The position numbers were made by a program, and so were the translations under genes. A DNA stretch of 64,000 nucleotides. It comes from Sphingorhabdus sp. GTDB taxonomy: Bacteria; Pseudomonadota; Alphaproteobacteria; Sphingomonadales; Sphingomonadaceae. Each line of letters starts with the position of its first letter. Position 1 is the stretch's first letter. The stretch is from NCBI GenBank assembly GCA_028279555.1, contig JANQNO010000008.1, positions 399,678-463,677 of the forward strand. Reading direction: 5' to 3'. The notes below the pieces were generated by a model that ran no database searches, was not told the origin of the DNA, and saw only the letters and a list, made by a program, of their open reading frames with translations. Below, one piece after another: positions 51,168 through 61,244 of this stretch.

Positions 51168-52205
51168 ATGACGACGATACTCGGTCTTGAATCAAGCTGT
51201 GACGAAACGGCGGCTGCCCTGGTGACGGCAGATCGGCAGATTCTGGCGCATGCTCTTGCCGGGCAGGAAGATCATCACCGGGCATTTGGCGGCGTGGTGC
51301 CGGAAATTGCTGCGCGCGCGCATGCCGAATTGATGACGCCGCTTATCGAAACAGCCTTTGCCGATGCCGATATGTCGCTCGACAAGATTGACGCGATCGC
51401 TGCCACGGCAGGCCCGGGCCTGATCGGCGGCGTGATGGTCGGCCTGGTTTCGGGCAAGGCGCTTGCCATGGCAACAGGCAAACCTTTGATTGCCGTCAAT
51501 CATCTTGAGGGTCACGCTCTCTCGCCCCGGCTGACCGACCTGTCGCTTTCATTTCCCTATTTGCTGCTGCTGGTATCGGGCGGGCATTGCCAGTTGCTGC
51601 GCGTGAATGGTGTGGGCCAATATGACCGGCTGGCAACGACAATTGACGATGCGGCAGGTGAAGCTTTCGACAAGACGGCCAAAATACTCGGGCTCGGATT
51701 TCCGGGCGGCCCTGCGGTGGAGCGGGCAGCCCGGACGGGCGATGCACGCGCCGTTCCGCTCCCCCGGCCACTGGCGGGATCAAACGAACCGCATTTTTCT
51801 TTCGCTGGCCTCAAAAGCGCGGTTCTGCGCGCCAGCGAAAGCGGCAACCACAAGCCCGAAGACATCGCGGCATCCTTCCAGCAGGCTGTGGTCGATTGCC
51901 TTGAAGATCGCCTTCGCTTCAGCCTTGAAAGAATGCCGGATGCGCCCCCTGTGCTGGTCGTTGCCGGCGGTGTCGCTGCCAATCAGGCCATCCGCGCCAT
52001 GCTGAAAGAACTGGCGGGTCAGTATGCCATGCGTTTTGTCGCACCGCCATTGTGGCTGTGCACGGACAATGCCGCCATGATTGCCTGGGCCGGCATAGAG
52101 AGATTTTCGGCTGGCTGGAGTGATCCCCTGGACATAGCAGCGCGCCCGCGCTGGCCACTAGACGAACAAGCCGAAGCCGTGCGCGGCGCAGGAGTAAAAG
52201 CATGA
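51168..52205 (+). CDS. tsaD: tRNA N6-adenosine threonylcarbamoyltransferase
   Basis: 345 residues with GGAAAAGG before the ATG. Signatures are [16 protein letters not shown] at the N terminus, the metal-binding NHLEGHALS, and [10 protein letters not shown]. It transfers threonylcarbamoyl to A37 of ANN-decoding tRNAs. Its stop overlaps gpsA by ATGA, an arrangement usual in alphaproteobacteria. Confidence 0.96.
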   Translation: MTTILGLESSCDETAAALVTADRQILAHALAGQEDHHRAFGGVVPEIAARAHAELMTPLIETAFADADMSLDKIDAIAATAGPGLIGGVMVGLVSGKALAMATGKPLIAVNHLEGHALSPRLTDLSLSFPYLLLLVSGGHCQLLRVNGVGQYDRLATTIDDAAGEAFDKTAKILGLGFPGGPAVERAARTGDARAVPLPRPLAGSNEPHFSFAGLKSAVLRASESGNHKPEDIAASFQQAVVDCLEDRLRFSLERMPDAPPVLVVAGGVAANQAIRAMLKELAGQYAMRFVAPPLWLCTDNAAMIAWAGIERFSAGWSDPLDIAARPRWPLDEQAEAVRGAGVKA

Positions 52206-53176
52206 TTGGCATCATCGGAGCTGGAGCCTGGGGGACAGCGCTTGCCAATGTTATGGCCCAGATTCACGATCAGGTCCTGCTCTGGGCGCTCGAGCCCGAC
52301 GTCGCTGAGGGCATCAATGAAAGCCGCGAAAATCACATTTATTTGCCCGGCCATAGAATTTCCGAAGCCGTCAGAGCCACGACCGACATCGCGCAATTTG
52401 ATGACTGTTCGGTCTTGCTCCTGGTTACGCCCGCCCAGCATCTGCGCGAGACATTTGGTGCCTTTTCTCGCTCGCGAGCACCTGTCATTCTCTGCTCGAA
52501 AGGAATAGAGGCCGACACACAAATGCTCATGTCGGAAATTGCAGCTGAGCTTCGCCCTGGCGGCAGTATTGCCGTCCTTTCAGGCCCCACTTTCGCGCAT
52601 GAGGTCGCGGCGGGAAAGCCAACAGCAATCACCCTGGCCTGCGAGGACAAGGAAATGGGCATGGAACTGGCCAAACGCATATCCACACCTTTTTTCCGGC
52701 CCTATTGGAGCGACGACGTGATCGGTGCAGAAATTGGCGGAGCCGTCAAAAATGTACTCGCCATTGGCTGCGGCGTTGTCGATGGAGCGGGGTTGGGACA
52801 GAATGCCCGCGCGGCGCTAATCGCGCGGGGCTTTGCGGAGATGCAGCGCTATGGCCTGGCACGCGGCGGCAAAGCAGAAACCTTATCGGGCCTTTCGGGG
52901 CTGGGCGATCTTGTTCTGACCTGCTCGTCCGAGAGTAGCCGCAATTTTTCGCTGGGGCGCGGCCTCGGCCAGGGCAAGAAAGCAGCGGAGCTTCTCGCCA
53001 ATCGCAAAACCGTAGCCGAAGGCGCGCATACCGCTCCGGTCCTACAAAAATCGGCGCGCAGGCTTGGAGTGGAAATGCCCATCGTAGAGGCTGTGTGCAA
53101 CCTTTTGGACGGCAAGATGGCCGTTGACGAGGTCATCCGGACCTTGCTGGCTCGCCCATTGAAACCCGAAAGATGA
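52202..53176 (+). CDS. gpsA: glycerol-3-phosphate dehydrogenase [NAD(P)+]
   Basis: 324 residues. The nucleotide-binding start [43 protein letters not shown] and the catalytic-Lys segment [15 protein letters not shown] are all in place. It reduces DHAP to glycerol-3-phosphate for phospholipids. It is translationally coupled to tsaD. Confidence 0.96.
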   Translation: MIGIIGAGAWGTALANVMAQIHDQVLLWALEPDVAEGINESRENHIYLPGHRISEAVRATTDIAQFDDCSVLLLVTPAQHLRETFGAFSRSRAPVILCSKGIEADTQMLMSEIAAELRPGGSIAVLSGPTFAHEVAAGKPTAITLACEDKEMGMELAKRISTPFFRPYWSDDVIGAEIGGAVKNVLAIGCGVVDGAGLGQNARAALIARGFAEMQRYGLARGGKAETLSGLSGLGDLVLTCSSESSRNFSLGRGLGQGKKAAELLANRKTVAEGAHTAPVLQKSARRLGVEMPIVEAVCNLLDGKMAVDEVIRTLLARPLKPER

Positions 53177-53221
53177 CATTCACCAGCAGCGCAGCTAGAA
53201 CGATCTGACAGGGGAGCGGAT

Positions 53222-54742
53222 TTGGCCTCAGCCGAAGAAAATTCCAAGGCGGACATAGCTGCGCTCGCCAAGGGTGGGCGCACCAATGTCTTCGGTTTTC
53301 TGCTGCGTCTCGCTGCGCGTATTCCATTTCTTTTCATCGCCGGCCGGTATTATGGCCCCGAAGCGCTGGGCCGTTTTGCCTATGCCATCCTGGTCGTCGA
53401 GTTTGTTGCCCAGCTTGCGACACTGGGGCTGCGGCGCGGCCTGGCTGAGCTTCTGTCTCGCGAAGACAAGCCGCCTGCGCATGTTGTCGCGGATGGATTG
53501 CTGGTGGGAATTTTTGCCTCAGCCATCGGCGCGGCGCTGCTGATTGCAGTCCCGCAGGTCATGTTTCCCAATAGCGGCATCAACGACATGGACCGTTTTT
53601 TGCCGCTGGTGATATTCACGATTGTCATCACCGATATCGCGCTGGCTGCCCTCGCCTATCGCTTTGACATCGCTTCTACCGTGCGCGCGCGCGCCATCGT
53701 CGAACCTTGGACGATCAGCATCGGCGCGCTGCTTTTTGCCCTGCCATTCATGCCCTTTTACTCGCTGCGCGACGGCCTGATCCTGTCCTATATTTTGTCC
53801 ATGCTTGCGGCAATGATGGCTGCGCTCTGGCCGCTATGGCGAAGCTACGGCCTGCCCTGGGGATGGAAACCGCATCCCGGCACATTGGTCACCATGGCGC
53901 GGCGCAACATGCCTTTGGCCGCCGCAGATGCCATCGAATGGGGCAGCCGCCGTCTCGATCTCGCCATTCTCGGCCTGTTTGCATCGCCAGCGATTGTGGG
54001 GATCTATTATGTCGCGCAGCAAGTGGCGAGCCTTCCGCAGAAGCTGAAAACAAGCTTCGATCCGATTCTCGGCCCCGTCATCACCCGCAATGTCAAGGAC
54101 CGCAACTATGCCGCGATCGCCAAACAGGTCGGTCAGGTGGGGTTCTGGATTATCGCGGCGCAGGCGGGAATTGCTTTGGCGCTCGGCATCCCGGGCGAGG
54201 CTGTCATGGGTTTGGTTGGGCCTGAATTTGTCGGCGGTACCGGGGCGCTCGCCTTCCTACTTGCCGCCGAGGTAGCAGCCGCGACGGCCGTGGTCAGCGA
54301 AGCAGCGCTTGTCTATATTGCGCGCCACCGAAATCTGCTGATCTCGCTGGGCATGCTGGGCATTCAGGCAGCGCTGAGCCTCGCGCTCATCCTGGCGGTC
54401 GACCATTTGCCGATAAGGGAAAATATGCGCGGGCTGTTTCAGGCGGCAGCGGTCGCCTGCGCGTTGATGCTGGCGCTTGGAATTGCATCGATCGTCAAGT
54501 CCTATTTTCTTTCCAGCCTCTTGGGCGCGCCAATTCGCGTTCTGCGCTGGCCGCTGCTGTGGGCCATCATGGCAGCTTCCATGCTGGGTATTGTGGTCGT
54601 TGCGCTGCCACCGGCCTATGAGTGGGCGGAGCTGGCGCTCGGTGTGCCGATGATCCTTGGCATCTATTGCTGGATCATCTGGAAAAAAGGCTTCGGCGAA
54701 GATGACCGGATCCTGTTCCGCAGAGCAGAAAAGGCGCGGTAG
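53222..54742 (+). CDS. polysaccharide/lipid flippase (Wzx/MOP superfamily)
   Basis: 506 residues from a TTG with AGGGGAG 6 nt upstream. Twelve or more membrane segments and the RYYGPEALGRFAYAILVVEF start are typical of MOP-type flippases (O-antigen/teichoic-acid exporters). RRLDLAILGLFASPAIVGIYYVAQQ is another recognisable segment. It would move a lipid-linked glycan across the inner membrane. No glycosyltransferases are adjacent, so the substrate is open. The HExxH gene follows after 2 nt. Confidence 0.85.
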   Translation: MASAEENSKADIAALAKGGRTNVFGFLLRLAARIPFLFIAGRYYGPEALGRFAYAILVVEFVAQLATLGLRRGLAELLSREDKPPAHVVADGLLVGIFASAIGAALLIAVPQVMFPNSGINDMDRFLPLVIFTIVITDIALAALAYRFDIASTVRARAIVEPWTISIGALLFALPFMPFYSLRDGLILSYILSMLAAMMAALWPLWRSYGLPWGWKPHPGTLVTMARRNMPLAAADAIEWGSRRLDLAILGLFASPAIVGIYYVAQQVASLPQKLKTSFDPILGPVITRNVKDRNYAAIAKQVGQVGFWIIAAQAGIALALGIPGEAVMGLVGPEFVGGTGALAFLLAAEVAAATAVVSEAALVYIARHRNLLISLGMLGIQAALSLALILAVDHLPIRENMRGLFQAAAVACALMLALGIASIVKSYFLSSLLGAPIRVLRWPLLWAIMAASMLGIVVVALPPAYEWAELALGVPMILGIYCWIIWKKGFGEDDRILFRRAEKAR

Positions 54743-54744
54743 GA

Positions 54745-55551
54745 ATGTTTGGATTGTTCAAATCGAAACCTCCAATCGACAAAGAGGAATTCGATTGGAT
54801 GCTGGCTACGGTCAAATGGTTTGCAAGTGAATTTGAAGGGATGGAGCGGCTCAAACAAACACCGCTCATTCTCCCGACGGCTGAGTTCTTCAAAAGCAAT
54901 GGTGCGAGCGGGCATCAACTCGCCGAGGGATTGTTCGAACAGGTCAAGGCGCATGCCGACATGTCAGATTGGCCATGCAAACTGGTTGAAGGAGAGCGCA
55001 GCCGCGACGCGATGGTTGCCGAAGGATTGACCCTGCAGCATTCTGGAGGACCAGCGCTTGGTACTTTTGGGCTGGAAGGGGAAAGCATCACGATCACCTA
55101 TGATCCCGCTCAGCTTGACCAGCCCGAATTCCTGATTGCCACCTTCGCGCATGAATTGGCACACTATCTGCTGCACAGCTCAAAAATGCATCCGCCTGGC
55201 GGCCATGACATGGAAGAGCATGCCACCGATCTGGCTGCGGTCCTGATGGGGTTTGGCGTTTTTCTTACCAATTCCGCCCGGTCATTCGAGCAGTTTCACA
55301 CTGTCGGCGGATCAGGATGGCAGTCACAATTACGAGGCTATTTGAGCGAGAATGCGCTCATCACGGCGCATGCATTGTTCGTCACGTTAACCGATGCTCC
55401 CATAAATGATGCGGAACAATATCTGAAGAGTTACCTGCGCAAGCCCTTTTCCAGAGCCATGCGTTTTTTTGGCGGTCTCGACCGCCCGGTGGCGGACTTG
55501 ATCCAAGCCGCCGATAGTTCATTGTGGGTCAGTCAAAAACGAAGCACTTAG
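54745..55551 (+). CDS. HExxH-motif protein (putative zinc metallopeptidase)
   Basis: 268 residues, starting 2 nt after the flippase stop. A classical zinc-binding helix is FAHELAHYLLHSS, with a plausible third ligand Glu in DMEEHATDLAAVLMG about 25 residues later, as in gluzincin-like proteins. No signal peptide or membrane helix is obvious, so it is probably cytoplasmic. The flanking N- and C-terminal regions match nothing I can name. Peptidase activity is inferred from the motif only. Confidence 0.72.
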   Translation: MFGLFKSKPPIDKEEFDWMLATVKWFASEFEGMERLKQTPLILPTAEFFKSNGASGHQLAEGLFEQVKAHADMSDWPCKLVEGERSRDAMVAEGLTLQHSGGPALGTFGLEGESITITYDPAQLDQPEFLIATFAHELAHYLLHSSKMHPPGGHDMEEHATDLAAVLMGFGVFLTNSARSFEQFHTVGGSGWQSQLRGYLSENALITAHALFVTLTDAPINDAEQYLKSYLRKPFSRAMRFFGGLDRPVADLIQAADSSLWVSQKRST

Positions 55552-55554
55552 ACG

Positions 55555-56550
55555 TTACCCCAATCTTTGGGCAACCAGGGCCTTGATATCCGCCTCGGGC
55601 CTGGCGCCATAGTGGCTGATGACCTCGGCTGCGCAAATCGCGCCCATTTTGAGGCATGCGTCTATTTCGCGGCCCTCGCTCAACCCAGCCAGAAAGCCGG
55701 CGGCAAAAAGATCGCCAGCACCGGTCGTATCGACCAGCCTGTCGACCGGTTCGGCAGCAACCTCGAAGCGGCGGCCTTCCTTGAGGGCAATCGCACCCCT
55801 TTCGCTGCGGGTGACCACAAGCAAGGGCACTTTGGCGGCAATTGCAGCGACTGCTTCTTCAAAATCATCGACTTCGGCAAGCGAGCTGATTTCAACCTCA
55901 TTGGCGAACATGATATCGATCAGGCCGTCGTTGATCAGGTCGATAAAATCGGCCCTGTGGCGATCAATTACAAAAGCGTCGGACAGAGTGAAAGCGACCT
56001 TTCGGCCAGCTTCCTTGGCATGTACAATGGCACGGCGCATTGCGGCACGCGGCTCTTCGGGATCCCAAAGATACCCTTCGAGATACAGGATGCCAGCACT
56101 CTGGATCTGTTCGCTGTCGATCAGCTCGGCCGGCAGGAATTGTGACGCGCCGAGAAAGGTATTCATCGTCCGCTGCGCATCGGGCGTGACAAAAATCAGG
56201 CAGCGCGCCGTGGCTGGTTCCCCCTCGCGGGCGGCCACATCGAAATCGATGCCGGTGGCGCGGATGTCATGCGCAAAAACCTGGCCAAGCTGGTCATCGG
56301 CAACCTGACCGATAAAGGCGCATTGCCGGCCCAGCATCGACATTCCAGCCAGCGTGTTGGCAGCAGAACCGCCGCTGATTTCGCGCGCAGGGCCCATCGC
56401 GGAATAAAGCGCCTCCGCACGCTCTTCATCGATTAGCTGCATTCCGCCTTTGGTCAGCTGTTCCAGCTCGATAAATTCATCATCCGTGTTGGAAATGACA
56501 TCGACAATCGCATTGCCGATGGCAATCACGTCATAGCGCGGTTCGGTCAT
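55555..56550 (-). CDS. PfkB-family carbohydrate kinase, adenosine-kinase-like
   Basis: 331 residues from the ATG at 56550; the open frame upstream adds 23 unlike residues. The start YDVIAIGNAIVDVI, the first PfkB motif GGSAANTLAGMSMLGRQCAFIG and the second DTTGAGDLFAAGFLAGL (catalytic Asp) are clear. The pattern is that of bacterial adenosine/ribokinase-like kinases common in alphaproteobacteria. The substrate is probably a nucleoside or sugar. It ends 3 nt from the convergent HExxH gene. Confidence 0.9.
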   Translation of the reverse strand: MTEPRYDVIAIGNAIVDVISNTDDEFIELEQLTKGGMQLIDEERAEALYSAMGPAREISGGSAANTLAGMSMLGRQCAFIGQVADDQLGQVFAHDIRATGIDFDVAAREGEPATARCLIFVTPDAQRTMNTFLGASQFLPAELIDSEQIQSAGILYLEGYLWDPEEPRAAMRRAIVHAKEAGRKVAFTLSDAFVIDRHRADFIDLINDGLIDIMFANEVEISSLAEVDDFEEAVAAIAAKVPLLVVTRSERGAIALKEGRRFEVAAEPVDRLVDTTGAGDLFAAGFLAGLSEGREIDACLKMGAICAAEVISHYGARPEADIKALVAQRLG

Positions 56551-56674
56551 GGAATTACGGCCCTTGCTGCTTGAATTTCGAGGGTCCCTAGAGCGGAAGC
56601 CAAAATGCCGCAAGCCCAATTACGCAGGCGTCCGCGATATTGACACTCTACTGTATTATGCTAACAATACAGCT

Positions 56675-57361
56675 ATGATACGCGCATTCAGCTTTGCCAT
56701 TGCCAGCCTCTCCAACCGGGTGGTGTTCGGTGTTCTGCTCAAATCGGTGCTTGCAACCGGGGTGATATTCCTGCTGCTTGGTTTCGGGATGTTTCTCACC
56801 TTCGACTGGCTGGCCAGCGACTGGCTGGGTAGCGCAAAAGGGTGGATTGCCTCGACGGTGGCTATCGCATCTTTTGTTGTGACCATTCTGTCCGGTTGGC
56901 TGCTGTTCCGCGTGGTTGCCATTGCGGTGATCTGGTTTTTTGCCGACGATATCGTCGAAGCGATTGAAAAAGAACATTATCCGGTCGCTGCTGCGCGGGG
57001 AAAACGGCCCGGCATGCAGGATTCGGCTGGGCTCGCGCTGCGCTCCGTTTTGCGGGTGATCGGATATAACTTGCTCGCTCTGCCCGTTTATTTGCTGTTG
57101 CTGGTCACCGGCGTCGGGGCTCCGCTTGTATTCCTGCTGGTCAATGCGCTGCTGTTGGGGCGCGATCTGGAAGACATGCTGGCGATACGCCATGGCCGTA
57201 CGCAGAAGCATATGCAGAAATTCGACCGGCTGATGCTGGGCGGAATCGGCACGGCGGGAATGATGATCCCCATTGTCAATCTGCTGGTTCCGGTTATAGC
57301 AACATCGATGGCGGTGCATCTCATGCATGGCCGGGACTGGCTAGCAAAAGGCGACATATGA
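56675..57361 (+). CDS. EI24/CysZ-like membrane protein
   Basis: 228 residues from the ATG at 56675; the open frame extends upstream to 56549 into the divergent kinase promoter, and no start has a good ribosome site. Four to six hydrophobic segments are seen (LKSVLATGVIFLLLGFGMFL, the YNLLALPVYLLLLVTGVG segment and others). ALLLGRDLEDMLAIRH and the final ATSMAVHLMH fit the EI24 domain family. Sulfate-related transport is known for CysZ, but a role here is not established. Stop overlaps the lipoprotein gene by ATGA. Confidence 0.82.
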   Translation: MIRAFSFAIASLSNRVVFGVLLKSVLATGVIFLLLGFGMFLTFDWLASDWLGSAKGWIASTVAIASFVVTILSGWLLFRVVAIAVIWFFADDIVEAIEKEHYPVAAARGKRPGMQDSAGLALRSVLRVIGYNLLALPVYLLLLVTGVGAPLVFLLVNALLLGRDLEDMLAIRHGRTQKHMQKFDRLMLGGIGTAGMMIPIVNLLVPVIATSMAVHLMHGRDWLAKGDI

Positions 57362-57735
57362 ACAGGGCATATTGGGCGATTTTTCCTGCAATTTTGCTGG
57401 CGGGATGCAGCACGCCCGCCACCACCGATACAACCACAGCATCTGCATCGAATATCCCGATCAACCAGCCGGTCACCTATGATGCCAAAGGTCTTGAGGC
57501 GGTGATGGGAAAAGATGTTGCGACCCTGAAAGGGCTGTTTGGAGAACCGCGATTGGATCTGCAGGAAGCGGTTGGCCGCAAACTGCAATTTACCGGCAAT
57601 GCCTGCATCCTGGACACCTATCTTTATCCAGACGGCAAGAGCGGGCAAGAGGTCGTCACCCATGTCGATGCAAGGCGCAGCGACGGGGCGGAGGTCGACC
57701 GGGCAGCTTGCGTAGACGCGCTCAGGCGGAAGTAA
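57358..57735 (+). CDS. small lipoprotein of unknown function
   Basis: 125 residues. The lipobox LLAGC at residues 13-17 predicts a lipid-anchored protein. A Thr/Ser linker follows, then a compact domain with GKDVATLKGLFGEPRLDLQE, resembling SmpA/BamE-type or DUF-type small outer-membrane lipoproteins, and a Cys pair (NACILDTYLY, AACVDAL). It is translationally coupled to the EI24-like gene. The function is unknown. Confidence 0.8.
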   Translation: MNRAYWAIFPAILLAGCSTPATTDTTTASASNIPINQPVTYDAKGLEAVMGKDVATLKGLFGEPRLDLQEAVGRKLQFTGNACILDTYLYPDGKSGQEVVTHVDARRSDGAEVDRAACVDALRRK

Positions 57736-57757
57736 GCTCTGCGAAGATTCACACAAG

Positions 57758-57851
57758 ACCGTTAGCCCTGAGCCGGCTGCGCCATGCGCAGGCGAAAGTC
57801 GAAGGGCGCTTATCGGGATAGGCGTGCTTCGAAAAGCTCAGCACTAACGGT
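57758..57851. repeat. interrupted palindromic intergenic repeat of a sphingomonad type
   Basis: ACCGTTAG...CTGAGC...TCGAAGGGCGC is mirrored by GCGTGCTTCGA...GCTCAG..CTAACGGT. Arms with GCTCAG and TCGAAG cores are typical of a dispersed palindrome I associate with sphingomonad genomes. The left arm carries about 23 extra bases between CTGAGC and TCGAAG. The right arm supplies the queG stop codon. Confidence 0.65.
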
Positions 57852-58923
57852 TATGAGCTGGCGCATTCAATTCAGTAAGCGCCCACCAAGCCGCTTCTCT
57901 TACAACTTCGTTGTCATCCGACGTCAGGCCCTCGAGCGTCGCGGCCAGGGAGCTATCGCCGCTGTTGCCGGCGGCAATCGCCACATTCCTGACAAAGCGA
58001 TCGCGCCCAGTGCGCTTGATTGGCGAACCGGCAAAGAGCTTCCGGAAAGCCGCGTCATCGAGCTTTAACAGGTCGGCGAGGCGCGGAGCGACAAGTTCGG
58101 CGCGGGGCAAAAAGGCCTTATGCGCTGCCGCCGCTTTTGCAAATTTGTTCCAGGGACAAACCGCAAGGCAATCGTCGCAGCCATAGATGTGGTTGCCCAT
58201 TCCCTTGCGCAGCTCATGCGGAATGGGGCCTTTGTGCTCGATCGTCAGATAGGAAATACAGCGCCGCGCGTCGAGCTGGTAAGGCGCGGGAAAGGCATCG
58301 GTCGGGCAAATCTCCTGACAGGCATTGCAGGAACCGCATCGATCCCTACCCGCTGCATCTGCATCCAGGTCCAGTGTGGTGTAGATTGCGCCCAAAAACA
58401 ACCAGCTGCCATGCGCGCGGCTCACCAGATTGGTGTGCTTGCCTTGCCAGCCGATGCCGGCGGCTTCGGCCAAAGCCTTTTCCATGACCGGCGCGGTATC
58501 GACAAAGACCTTGACTTGCGGGTCGTCGTATCCGGCCTTTCCAGCCTGATGAACCAGCCACTGGGCGGTACGTTTGAGCGCGCCCTTTGCCACATCATGA
58601 TAGTCCTTGCCGCGCGCATAAACCGAAATTCGGGCGCGGTCCGCCTGCTCGGCAAGCTTCATGGGATGATCCGCTGGCGCATAGCTCATGCCCAGCATGA
58701 TCACGGAGCGGACATCCTCCCACAATGCGGCAGGCTGTGTGCGCTGGTCTTGCCGCCTTTCCATCCAGAGCATATCGCCATGGCAGCCGGCGGTAACCCA
58801 TTCGCGCAGTCTCGTCCCACATTCCGGAGCGATTTCGGCCGGGGCGACGCCGACCGAAACGAAGCCCTCCTCACGCGCCTTTTCTTTAAGCGCGTTTACC
58901 AGATTTCGCTTGTTTATCTTCAC
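57844..58923 (-). CDS. queG: epoxyqueuosine reductase
   Basis: 359 residues from a GTG. It has the cobalamin-binding N-terminal half, the two 4Fe-4S sites [12 protein letters not shown] and [13 protein letters not shown], and a C-terminal HEAT-like region ([20 protein letters not shown]). [22 protein letters not shown] is a strong family signature. It performs the last step of queuosine formation in tRNA. Its stop codon lies within the palindromic repeat at 57758-57851. Confidence 0.95.
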   Translation of the reverse strand: MKINKRNLVNALKEKAREEGFVSVGVAPAEIAPECGTRLREWVTAGCHGDMLWMERRQDQRTQPAALWEDVRSVIMLGMSYAPADHPMKLAEQADRARISVYARGKDYHDVAKGALKRTAQWLVHQAGKAGYDDPQVKVFVDTAPVMEKALAEAAGIGWQGKHTNLVSRAHGSWLFLGAIYTTLDLDADAAGRDRCGSCNACQEICPTDAFPAPYQLDARRCISYLTIEHKGPIPHELRKGMGNHIYGCDDCLAVCPWNKFAKAAAAHKAFLPRAELVAPRLADLLKLDDAAFRKLFAGSPIKRTGRDRFVRNVAIAAGNSGDSSLAATLEGLTSDDNEVVREAAWWALTELNAPAHNR

Positions 58924-58972
58924 CAGCTTTGCCTATTCACGCATCCAACAAGCTGGCGTTTGGGGCATATTT

Positions 58973-59917
58973 ATGGCGAATGCAATTGAAGCGCGCGGGC
59001 TGGTCAAGGAGTTTGACGGCTTTCGCGCGGTGGACGGTGTTGACATCGCTATCCCCGAGGGCAGTATTTACGGGATTCTTGGCCCCAATGGTGCCGGCAA
59101 AACAACGATGCTGCGCACATTGCTAGGTATCATCGATCCCGATGATGGAGAGCGCTATCTGCTGGGGTCGGACAATCCGCTCAGCCAGTCGCGCCTCGTT
59201 GGCTACCTGCCGGAGGAGCGTGGGCTATACCAGTCGATGCGCGCGGTCGATACCATCGCCTTCATGGGGGCGCTGCGCGGATTACCCCTCAAAGAAGGCC
59301 GCGAAAAAGGGCGTGAACTTTTGGAAAACGCCGGTCTTGGCCATGCTGCCGACAAGCAGATCAAGCAGCTTTCCAAGGGCATGGCGCAGACGGTGCAGTT
59401 GATGGGTACGATCGTGCACAATCCTAGGCTGATTGTGCTGGATGAGCCTTTTTCCGGCCTCGATGCGCTCAACCAGGCGAAGCTGGAACGTATGATCCGC
59501 GCGCAGGCGGAGCGCGGCGTGACCGTGATCTTCTCAACCCATGTGATCGCGCATGCCGAAAGGCTGTGCGAGAGCATTGCCATCATCGCGCAGGGCAAGA
59601 TCAGTTTCGACGGCCTCGTCAAAACCGCACGCGACCGGCTCCGTCCGCAAGTACATTTGGAAACCGAAACATCGGACGGCCCTTGGCGCAAGGCGCTGCC
59701 AGGCGGCATCGAAGCCGAAGGCAACTGGTGGCATTTTGAGCTTCCGGAAAGCGGCGTCGAACCGCTGCTCACCGCGCTCGTTGAAGGCAAGGCAGGTGTG
59801 CGCTCGCTCTCCATCGAGCGACCGGGCCTGCATGATGCCTTTGTCGCCATCGCGGGCGAAACAGTTGCCGCCGAGATGGGCGAAGGCAGCGAGATTGAAG
59901 CAGGGGAAATCCTATGA
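58973..59917 (+). CDS. ABC transporter ATP-binding protein (NatA/CcmA-like)
   Basis: 314 residues from the ATG at 58973; the longer frame upstream runs antisense through queG. Walker A GPNGAGKTT, signature LSKGMAQTVQL (an LSKGM variant of LSGGQ common in NatA-type proteins) and Walker B LIVLDEPFSGLD are clear. A C-terminal extension of about 90 residues is typical of this group. Coupled by ATGA to the permease gene. The exported substrate is unknown; the NatAB family includes sodium and drug exporters. Confidence 0.9.
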   Translation: MANAIEARGLVKEFDGFRAVDGVDIAIPEGSIYGILGPNGAGKTTMLRTLLGIIDPDDGERYLLGSDNPLSQSRLVGYLPEERGLYQSMRAVDTIAFMGALRGLPLKEGREKGRELLENAGLGHAADKQIKQLSKGMAQTVQLMGTIVHNPRLIVLDEPFSGLDALNQAKLERMIRAQAERGVTVIFSTHVIAHAERLCESIAIIAQGKISFDGLVKTARDRLRPQVHLETETSDGPWRKALPGGIEAEGNWWHFELPESGVEPLLTALVEGKAGVRSLSIERPGLHDAFVAIAGETVAAEMGEGSEIEAGEIL

Positions 59918-61143
59918 TCGAAGTCCTGCGCGCAGCCTATGTGATCGGACGCCGCGACTATATGGCGATCATCATGTCGAAGGCCTTTATCTTCTTCCTG
60001 CTTGGCCCTCTATTCCCTTTGATTGTCGGCGTCGCCGCCGGTTTGCTGGGCGGAAGCGTTGCCGAAGATGCAGATCGGCCTGTCGTCGGTATTGCGCTAT
60101 CGGCACAAGATGCCGATTTGCTTGTAGCAGCAAGGGAAAAGCTTGGTACGCAACTCGGCGACAGGACCTTCCCGGAGATCAAGCTATTGGCCACTTCCGC
60201 AGGTTCGGAACCGCTCAACGCCAAGAATTTCCTGAAAGACAAAGAGGAAGGTCTTACGCTCATTCTGACTGGCAGTCTTGACAACCCCAAGCTGACAGGC
60301 ACGGCGGGTGCGTTGGCGCGCTGGCAAGGAGAAATAGGCCTGCTGTTGGGGCATGCCCTGCAAGGCAACTCGGTGAAAATTCCGACAATCATGCAAGAAA
60401 CGATCGCGGAAAGCAGCGGCGATTCGAAAAAAGCCCGCGTGGCCACGGGCCAAATTGCCCAGGTTCTGCTCTTTATGCTGACTACGCTGCTGGCCGGCAT
60501 GGTTCTTTCCAACCTGGTCGAGGAGAAATCGAACAAGATTATCGAGATATTGGCCGCTTCCATCCCGATGGACTCGGTATTTCTCGGCAAGCTGTTTGCC
60601 ATGCTCGCGATGGCGCTGACAGGCGTGCTTGTCTGGGTGACGGTGGGAGTAACAGGCTTTATGATCTGGGGCGGCGATTTGCCGCCGCTGCCTGAACCCG
60701 CCATTGGATGGCCGCTCTTCTTCACGCTCGGTGCCCTCTATTTCGCGATGGCCTATCTGATGCTGGGTTCGCTCTTTCTGGGTATAGGCGCGATGGCCGC
60801 CACGGTGCGCGAAGTGCAGACGCTGTCGATGCCGGTCACGATGGCGCAGTTGATGGTATTCTTCTTCGCCATGTATACAGTCACCAAGCTTGGCCAGCCT
60901 ATTGAGCAGGCAGCGGCGATTTTTCCCTTCTCCTCGCCTTTTGCAATGATCGCCCGCGCAGCGCAGGTCGAAACGCTGTGGCATCACGGGGTGGCGATTT
61001 TTGGCCAGATCATGTTTGCGATATTGACGCTGCGGATCAGCGTGGTGCTTTTCCGCCGCAATGTCATGAAGTCCGGATCGGGCGGAAAGAAAGAAGGCGT
61101 TCAGCGCCGCAAGCTGTTTGGAGTAATTCCGGTAGGCAGGTGA
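59914..61143 (+). CDS. ABC-2 type transporter permease (NatB-like)
   Basis: 409 residues. One N-terminal membrane helix (about 23-45), a large extracytoplasmic domain of about 130 residues, then five to six membrane helices. VEEKSNKIIEILAASIPMDSVFLGK is the conserved ABC-2 exporter segment. It overlaps the ATPase gene by ATGA, so the two form one exporter. The substrate is unknown. Confidence 0.9.
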   Translation: MIEVLRAAYVIGRRDYMAIIMSKAFIFFLLGPLFPLIVGVAAGLLGGSVAEDADRPVVGIALSAQDADLLVAAREKLGTQLGDRTFPEIKLLATSAGSEPLNAKNFLKDKEEGLTLILTGSLDNPKLTGTAGALARWQGEIGLLLGHALQGNSVKIPTIMQETIAESSGDSKKARVATGQIAQVLLFMLTTLLAGMVLSNLVEEKSNKIIEILAASIPMDSVFLGKLFAMLAMALTGVLVWVTVGVTGFMIWGGDLPPLPEPAIGWPLFFTLGALYFAMAYLMLGSLFLGIGAMAATVREVQTLSMPVTMAQLMVFFFAMYTVTKLGQPIEQAAAIFPFSSPFAMIARAAQVETLWHHGVAIFGQIMFAILTLRISVVLFRRNVMKSGSGGKKEGVQRRKLFGVIPVGR

Positions 61144-61244
61144 GAAGCCGAATCTGCCTGGACCAAAATAGTTTCATTTCGAAACGGGATTGACATTCTT
61201 GTAAGTAATGGCACTCTGAGGGCCGTGAAAAGAGGAGATTCACC
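61144..61244 (+). promoter_or_regulatory. upstream region of tandem CYP153 genes
   Basis: GTTTCATTTCGAAAC (61171-61185) is a short inverted repeat with arms GTTTC/GAAAC, followed by TTGACA at 61190. A matching -10 is weak (ACTCTG at 17-bp spacing). AAGAGGAG is the ribosome site for the ATG at 61245. The repeat could be an operator overlapping or beside the -35. Confidence 0.4.
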
